From an uncultured Selenomonas sp. (GTDB lineage: Bacteria > Bacillota > Negativicutes > Selenomonadales > Selenomonadaceae), in contig CACZFT010000002.1 of the NCBI GenBank assembly GCA_902780535.1, forward strand, positions 1 through 44,604: a stretch of 44,604 nucleotides of DNA, in the 5' to 3' direction. The first letter of the stretch is position 1, and each line of letters starts with the position of its first letter. Made by a program: the position numbers and the translations under genes. The notes under the pieces are model-generated. The model was not told where the DNA came from, made no database searches, and saw nothing but the letters and a program-made list of their open reading frames with translations. Below are positions 40,160 through 44,604 of this stretch, in pieces.

Positions 40160-41584
40160 TCATTTCAAAACCTGCAGCAGCGCTGCCGCACCCTCGGCGC
40201 CATGGTCTTCCGCGTCGTGCGCGAGGCTGCGGACGGCGGTGAGCTCGCTTTTCGCCGTCTCGGCGGCCGCGTCCATACGGCCGGCTGCGAGGTATGCGAG
40301 CGCTGGAAATGCATGATCGCCCGCGCGTTTCCGATAATAGAGATAGACCTGCCCCGCCCGTGCGCGCCCGAGACGCTGCGCGAGGAACTGCATGTCTTCC
40401 GGCGACTGCTCGTCGTAGATGCCCCGCAGGACCGCGATGACATCGGCCGGTGCAGCCCCGATGCGGCGCAGATACGCCCAGAACGAAGTGAAAAGCCCTT
40501 CATGATGCTTCGACAGCGAAAGGCCTGCCACATAGGCATCCTGCGCCCCGGCGAAATCGCGATGCGCCTCGCGCAGGCAGCCGAGCCGCCACCAGACATT
40601 CGGCAGGAGATACGCCGCATTGTCCATGACGGCCGTGATGCTCGTCGGCTGCCCATGGTAGCGCGCATGGATCGCGAGGCCATCCTCGAGCGCCTGCTCC
40701 GCGCCGAGCCAGTCGCCCCGGTCATAGTCCCAGAGCCCCTGCATGAACGGGAACTCCGCAAGCTCCGGGCAGGCGCGGCGTGCCGCCTCGTAGCAGGCAG
40801 CCGTCTCTTCTTCTGGCGCATGCTTCTTCATGAGGCAGCTCGCCCAGGTTTCATAGGCGCGCCCTGCAAGGTCTGCCGCGAGATTTTTCATCGCGAGCAG
40901 CTTCTTTGCATACGCCTCGGCCCGGTCGTACTGGCCGAGGCCGTAGTAGATGTCCATGAAATAGCGTGCATCGACGGGCTCCTCCCTGCCGCCGTGCTCC
41001 GCGATGCGCTGCTGCAGCAACACGAGATTGCGCTCCATCTTCTTGCGGACGATGCTCGCCGAATAGCCTGTGTGCAGAATCTCGATGTCCTGCGCGAGTT
41101 CGAGGTTGCTGCCCTTCGGCAGCGTCAGCGTCTCGTGAACGCTGCCCGTATAGCGCAGATGCGGCGCCCGGCGGAACATGCGGAGCTGCACGAGCGACGT
41201 CATGCGGCGGCCGCCATCATCGAGATTGATGTTCACGAGGCGGCAGAGCACGCCGGCCGTCTGGCGGTTCTTGTGGATGCGCCGGAGGAGCGGCCGCACC
41301 TTCGCAATGGAGTCTTTCGAAAAGAACTCATCGGCATCGAGGAACAGCACCCAGTCGCCCTTCGCATGGCCGAGCGCGAAATTCTTCGCCGCAGAGAAAT
41401 CATTGCACCATGCGAAATGATAGACCGTCGCGCCGCCCTGCCGCGCGATTTCCTCCGTCGCATCCGTGCTGCCCGTATCGACGACGATCATCTCGTCGGC
41501 GATGGGCTGCACCGAAGCGAGCCAGCGGCCGAGATTCGACGCCTCGTTCTTCGCGATGACGCATGCAGAAATCTTGAGCTTCAT
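40160..41584 (-). CDS. GT2-TPR glycosyltransferase (SunS/FlgGT-like), copy 1
   Basis: A 474-aa protein. Residues 1-230 are a GT2 domain: KISACVIAKNEASNLGRWLA, MIVVDTGSTDATEEIA, NDFSAAKNFALGHAKGDWVL, FLDADEFF (DAD motif), and a conserved VHETL plus ILHTGYS segment. The C-terminal half has TPR-like repeats. This GT2-plus-TPR layout is that of SunS-like protein glycosyltransferases and flagellin-linked relatives, which attach the first sugar directly to a protein side chain. It is paralogous to the gene just upstream and overlaps it by 4 bp (ATGA). It is a leading candidate for an initiating transferase on flagellin (inference). Confidence 0.85.
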   Translation of the reverse strand: MKLKISACVIAKNEASNLGRWLASVQPIADEMIVVDTGSTDATEEIARQGGATVYHFAWCNDFSAAKNFALGHAKGDWVLFLDADEFFSKDSIAKVRPLLRRIHKNRQTAGVLCRLVNINLDDGGRRMTSLVQLRMFRRAPHLRYTGSVHETLTLPKGSNLELAQDIEILHTGYSASIVRKKMERNLVLLQQRIAEHGGREEPVDARYFMDIYYGLGQYDRAEAYAKKLLAMKNLAADLAGRAYETWASCLMKKHAPEEETAACYEAARRACPELAEFPFMQGLWDYDRGDWLGAEQALEDGLAIHARYHGQPTSITAVMDNAAYLLPNVWWRLGCLREAHRDFAGAQDAYVAGLSLSKHHEGLFTSFWAYLRRIGAAPADVIAVLRGIYDEQSPEDMQFLAQRLGRARAGQVYLYYRKRAGDHAFPALAYLAAGRMDAAAETAKSELTAVRSLAHDAEDHGAEGAAALLQVLK

Positions 41585-43470
41585 GCCTCCTGCTCCTTTC
41601 GTGCCCAGTGGAGATGAAACGCGAGCCGCGGATCCTCGCATCCTGCCGCCGACGCGCGTTCAAAGCACTCCTGCGCGCCCTCGGCGCCGAGCGCCCAGAG
41701 CACGCGCCCCGTCAGCAGCCAGAAATCAGCCGCCTGCGCATCCTCTGCGAGGAAATCCGCAGGAATGCGCTGCAGGAGCTCCCAGGCCGCCGCCTCCATG
41801 CAGCGGTCTGCCAGCCAGTGCGCCGTGCGCAGCAGCGCGGCGGGGCCGAACGACTCTGAAAGACGCGCATACGGCAACACCTGCTGCTCCGTCACAAAGC
41901 CAGAGAGCGCTTCGAGCCCCGTAAAGAATGTTGCCTCCTCCTGCGCATCCGCCGCCTGCTGCGCCCGCATGCAGTACAGCAGATGACGCAGGGCGCCGGG
42001 CAGGGCCGCCTCCCATTCGGCGGCGCGGTCCGGCTCGGCGGCGCGCCGCTCTTCCGGCAGCGCCACAAGTGCCGAAAAGAGCTCCTGGAGCGCCTCGCCC
42101 GCGAGCGTCGAAGCGCTCTGCACGAGGCCGTCCCAGTCACCAGCTGCTGCCTGCGCGAAGCACGCTGTCACGGCCGCGCGGCCCTCGCGCTCCTCCGGAG
42201 AAAAGTGCGCAGCCAGGGCGGTGCGGAGCGGCACGATCCTGTGACGCTCCGCAAAAGACGCGAGGAAAGATGCTCCCTTCTCCGGCGCCGGATAGAGCGG
42301 CAGCACGCGGCTGACCATCGCCTCAGCCTCGGGGAAGCATTCCGCCAATACGGCAAGCGCCTTCTCCTGATAAGGATTCGACGCAAGAGCCGCCATGGCC
42401 TGCTTTTCCGCTTCTTTTTGCCGGCCGAGGGAAAAGAGTGCCTGCGCATCGGCCGCCAGGATGTCGGGCAGGCCGGCTTCCGCGCCGCTGCTACCCGCCT
42501 CGCCCTCCCGCTTGGCCTTGTCTTGCAACGCGTTCAGGCATTCCGCAAGCGCATCGTGCGCTCCGGCCGCATCGCCGGCCGCGAGGCGCAGCCGCCCTTG
42601 CCAGCCGACGAACTCCGCGCGCGCCGTCCCCGTAAGATGCGCGAGTGCCTCATGGACGACATCCTGCTGCTCCGTGAGCGGGCGGCCGAGCTTCTGGAGC
42701 GAGCGCAGCAGCACATCGTAGAGATCGCGGTCTCCTGCGACCGTCGTGACGGGAGCTGCGAGCGCTTTCCGGGCCGCGCGCACGGCATCCTCATAGCGGC
42801 CGAGGCCGTAGCAGGCATCGGCGAGATAGCGCATCGTCAGCGGCTGCTCGCCATGCGCCTGCATATCTGCCTCGAGCATCGCGAGGTCGCGCAGCAGTTT
42901 CGAGCGCACGCGCGCCGAACTGTATCCCGTATGGCGCACGAGGAAGCGCTGATCGATGGCGCAGGGCTCGGGAGGACGCCCCGTGCGCGTATCGACGAGC
43001 ACCTCGTGAATTGCGCCGCGATAGCGGTAGTGCGGCCGCTGCCGCCAGAGCCGCAACGCATGGAAACGGCTGATTTCGAGTCCTTCCGCATCGTCGTCGA
43101 CATTGACGAGCGTCAGCAGCACGCCCTCGGGCGCAGGTGACGCGGCCGAGAGCCCCGCCAGCATCTCGCGAAGGCCTTCGGCGTGCGGCAGAGACTCGTC
43201 GGCATCGAGGAAGAGGATCCATCGGTCGGAGTCTTCCGGGGTCTCGGACGGCGCAGCATGGTCGAGTGCGAAATTCCGCGCAGCCGCGAAATCGTCCTGC
43301 CACGGAAACGAAAGCACCCCGGCCCCGCAGCGCCGCGCAATCTCCACCGTGTCATCCGTCGAGCCCGTATCGACGACGACGATGCGGTCGGCGATGGGCG
43401 CAACCGTCGCAAGCGATGTGGATAGATTCCTGGATTCATTCTTTGTGATGTAGCAAGCGGTCAGATACAT
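41581..43470 (-). CDS. GT2-TPR glycosyltransferase (SunS/FlgGT-like), copy 2
   Basis: A 629-aa protein and first gene of the island after flagellin. Residues 1-230: YLTACYITKNESRNLSTSLA, IVVVDTGSTDDTVEIA, QDDFAAARNFALDHA, ILFLDADESL (DAD motif), RGAIHEVL, RHTGYSSARVRSKLLRDLAM. Residues 230-629 are long helical TPR-like repeats, about 150 residues more than in its paralogue. ATG 43470 has AAGGAG 10 bp upstream; codons before it are in the leader. It is the gene nearest to flagellin and shares its orientation, but a terminator separates them. Likely protein-directed transferase; sugar unknown. Confidence 0.85.
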   Translation of the reverse strand: MYLTACYITKNESRNLSTSLATVAPIADRIVVVDTGSTDDTVEIARRCGAGVLSFPWQDDFAAARNFALDHAAPSETPEDSDRWILFLDADESLPHAEGLREMLAGLSAASPAPEGVLLTLVNVDDDAEGLEISRFHALRLWRQRPHYRYRGAIHEVLVDTRTGRPPEPCAIDQRFLVRHTGYSSARVRSKLLRDLAMLEADMQAHGEQPLTMRYLADACYGLGRYEDAVRAARKALAAPVTTVAGDRDLYDVLLRSLQKLGRPLTEQQDVVHEALAHLTGTARAEFVGWQGRLRLAAGDAAGAHDALAECLNALQDKAKREGEAGSSGAEAGLPDILAADAQALFSLGRQKEAEKQAMAALASNPYQEKALAVLAECFPEAEAMVSRVLPLYPAPEKGASFLASFAERHRIVPLRTALAAHFSPEEREGRAAVTACFAQAAAGDWDGLVQSASTLAGEALQELFSALVALPEERRAAEPDRAAEWEAALPGALRHLLYCMRAQQAADAQEEATFFTGLEALSGFVTEQQVLPYARLSESFGPAALLRTAHWLADRCMEAAAWELLQRIPADFLAEDAQAADFWLLTGRVLWALGAEGAQECFERASAAGCEDPRLAFHLHWARKEQEA

Positions 43471-43509
43471 ATGATATATGCTCCTTGAAAAAACGAAGCC
43501 CGCATAAAC

Positions 43510-43526
43510 TGCAATCGTAAATTGCA
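43510..43526. promoter_or_regulatory. Inverted repeat upstream of the first glycosylation gene
   Basis: TGCAAT-N5-ATTGCA, perfect 6-bp arms, about 40 bp upstream of the ATG at 43470. It could be an operator or part of the promoter. No convincing -35/-10 or sigma-28 sequence was found in the 209-bp gap, so the assignment is weak. Confidence 0.3.
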
Positions 43527-43540
43527 AACGTCATGCTTGT

Positions 43541-43595
43541 GAGACTCCTTCAGTCAGCCATCCGGCTGACAGCTCCCTCTGAGAGGGAGCCTTAA
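43541..43595. repeat. REP-like intergenic palindrome, copy 3
   Basis: CAGTCAGCCATCCGGCTGACAG (GTCAGCC/GGCTGAC stem) followed by CTCCCTCTGAGAGGGAG, the same two-palindrome layout as at 344-398 and, more loosely, 1361-1413. It lies between the flagellin terminator and the island's first gene. Confidence 0.65.
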
Positions 43596-43604
43596 GAGGT
43601 ATAG

Positions 43605-43633
43605 AAAAACCCTCTCCGGAGAGGGAGAGGGTT
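43605..43633 (-). terminator. Rho-independent terminator of the flagellin gene
   Basis: On the minus strand AACCCTCTC pairs perfectly with GAGAGGGTT around an 8-nt loop, followed by TTTCT. It lies about 47 bp after the restored flagellin stop codon and separates flagellin from the glycosylation run. Confidence 0.85.
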
Positions 43634-43679
43634 CTTCCTGCTAGCAATTCGCCAAACGAATCGGCGAGATGATCCAGAA

Positions 43680-44604
43680 TTACTGGAGCAGGCTGAGGAC
43701 CGAGCTGCTGCTCTGGTTCGCCTGTGCGAGCATGGACTGAGCTGCCTGGAGAAGCACGTTGTTCTTCGTGTACTCCGTCATCTCTTTTGCCATGTCGGCA
43801 TCAAGTTGCTGCTCGTGTAGGACAGGCGGCTCTGGACGGAACCAATCGTCGTCTGCTGATCGAGGGCTTTCTGGACAGCGTTGTCGAGGACGTTGACCGC
43901 AGCGTTTGCCTGTTCCTGCGTGCCGATCTGGATTGTAGCACCCGAGGAGCTCTGGAGGCCGAGAGCCTCAGCGCGCATATCCGTCAGGCCAACCTTGATG
44001 CTCTGGTTGGCCTTCGTGCCGACCTGCAGGCTGATCGCGTTGTCATCCGACTTGTTCTGTGCGCGGATGGACTCGGAGAAGTTGTCGAGCACGGCGTTGG
44101 CGCTCTTCTGCACCTGGCCCTGCGTGTTCGTGACGCTGATCGTGATGCCAGAGACCTGGTTCTTGACGCCCGTGCCGGATGCCTCGATCGTCAGAGCCTG
44201 CTTCTCGTCTGCCGTGTGGACCGTATCGCCTGCGATGTCCTTGCCGATGTAGGACGTCGAGCCGATCGTCGTCTTGAACGTGTTGGCATTCTTGCTGTTC
44301 GCATTCTCGATGAGCTTGTTGAGATTATCCGTTGCAGCAGCCGTTGCGGAATACGTCTTGCCTTCCTTGACGAAGGAAATCGTGACCGTATCCATCGAGT
44401 TGATGTTCAGGCTGTTGCCGTTGCGGTCATTCATCGCGCAGAACTTCGTCGTGCCCGTCGTAGCGGAGTCGAGGCTCTCGTTCGTCATCGCCGTCGTCGT
44501 TGCCGTGACCTTGTTGTTGTGCGAGCCATCGACGAGGTACTTGCCGTTGTACGTGACGTTCGCGTTGTCGTTGATCTGGTCGATGCTCTGGTCGAGCTCT
44601 TTCT
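43680..44604 (-). pseudogene. Flagellin (3' part, frameshifted near the C-terminus; runs off the window)
   Basis: Filament protein of the flagellum. The part in the window reads KELDQSIDQINDNANVTYNG, the end of the conserved N-terminal D1 domain, then a variable Ser/Thr/Asn-rich central region (about 44500-44100), the likely glycan-bearing part. The C-terminal D1/D0 helices follow (VLDNAVQKALDQQTTIGSVQ, SRLSYTSSNL). At about 43801 one base is missing: the frame passes into a 7-residue nonsense tail ending at 43778. Adding one G after TTG restores DADMAKEMTEYTKNN through ANQSSSSVLSLLQ to TAA at 43680-43682. Without it the C-terminal helix needed for export and polymerisation is lost. It may be an assembly error or a real defect in one of several flagellin copies. 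The 5' end is outside the window. Confidence 0.88.

Noticed and set aside
43471-43679. Sigma-28 promoter for the first glycosylation gene
   Set aside because: No TAAA...GCCGATAA-like pair was found; only an inverted repeat and the repeat element are visible.
1-44604. CRISPR array, tRNA, transposase or integrase
   Set aside because: No spaced direct-repeat array, cloverleaf or recombinase motifs were seen. The only tandem repeat is the two-unit 28-bp one.

Overview
The window is GC-rich and almost entirely coded on the minus strand. It looks like the flagellin-glycosylation island of a motile, flagellated Firmicute with a Gram-negative-type envelope, most likely Selenomonadaceae/Negativicutes (Selenomonas-like). 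This assignment rests on the flagellin D1 sequence (NDNANVTYNGKYL), the GC-rich third-position bias, the rRNA leader sequence and the density of SPINDLY/OGT-type (GT41) glycosyltransferases. It is inference; no 16S sequence is present.

Layout from high to low coordinates, the direction of transcription. (1) 43680-44604: the 3' part of a flagellin gene running off the window edge, frameshifted near its end, followed by a terminator. (2) 43470-1899: a run of 28 genes, all on the minus strand, mostly joined by 4-bp start/stop overlaps. First come two GT2-TPR proteins, a protein with two complete GT41 modules, a GT41-TPR fusion and a 986-aa multi-domain glycosyltransferase (31187-43470). Next are a GT2, two radical SAM/SPASM enzymes, an SDR epimerase and a C-methyltransferase interrupted at a G8 tract (25964-31168). 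Then come a GT4, a TibC-type O-heptosyltransferase and three GT2-type proteins, two of them fused to a methyltransferase or to TPRs (18727-25929). A phosphate/CDP block follows (9199-18730): sulfatase-fold phosphotransferase or phosphodiesterase, HAD phosphatase, CDP-glycerol-type phosphotransferase with a propeller-like C-terminus, cytidylyltransferase-oxidoreductase fusion, glycerophosphodiesterase, and a methyltransferase-(kinase-like)-Rossmann-cytidylyltransferase protein. Two TIM-barrel sugar isomerase-like proteins and a GT41 come next, then an internal terminator, and finally a methyltransferase-like protein, a StrF-type transferase and a last GT41. (3) 1-1761: a small zinc-ribbon protein, an amino-acid-binding lipoprotein and, at the left edge, tandem promoters plus a boxA-like leader that should belong to an rRNA operon lying just outside the window.

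Working model (inference): several initiating or elongating transferases (five GT41 catalytic modules, many GT2s, one GT4, one heptosyltransferase) build a flagellin glycan. The methyltransferases, isomerases, epimerase and radical SAM enzymes make or tailor unusual sugars. The CDP/phosphate block adds a polyol-phosphate-like group such as glycerophosphate. The block recalls, from memory, the gene set behind the phosphate-linked type A flagellin glycan of Clostridioides difficile, but it is larger. The G8 tract in the C-methyltransferase suggests that part of the glycan may be phase-variable. Two single-base frameshifts in 44 kb (flagellin and C-methyltransferase) could also be assembly errors, so both should be checked against reads.
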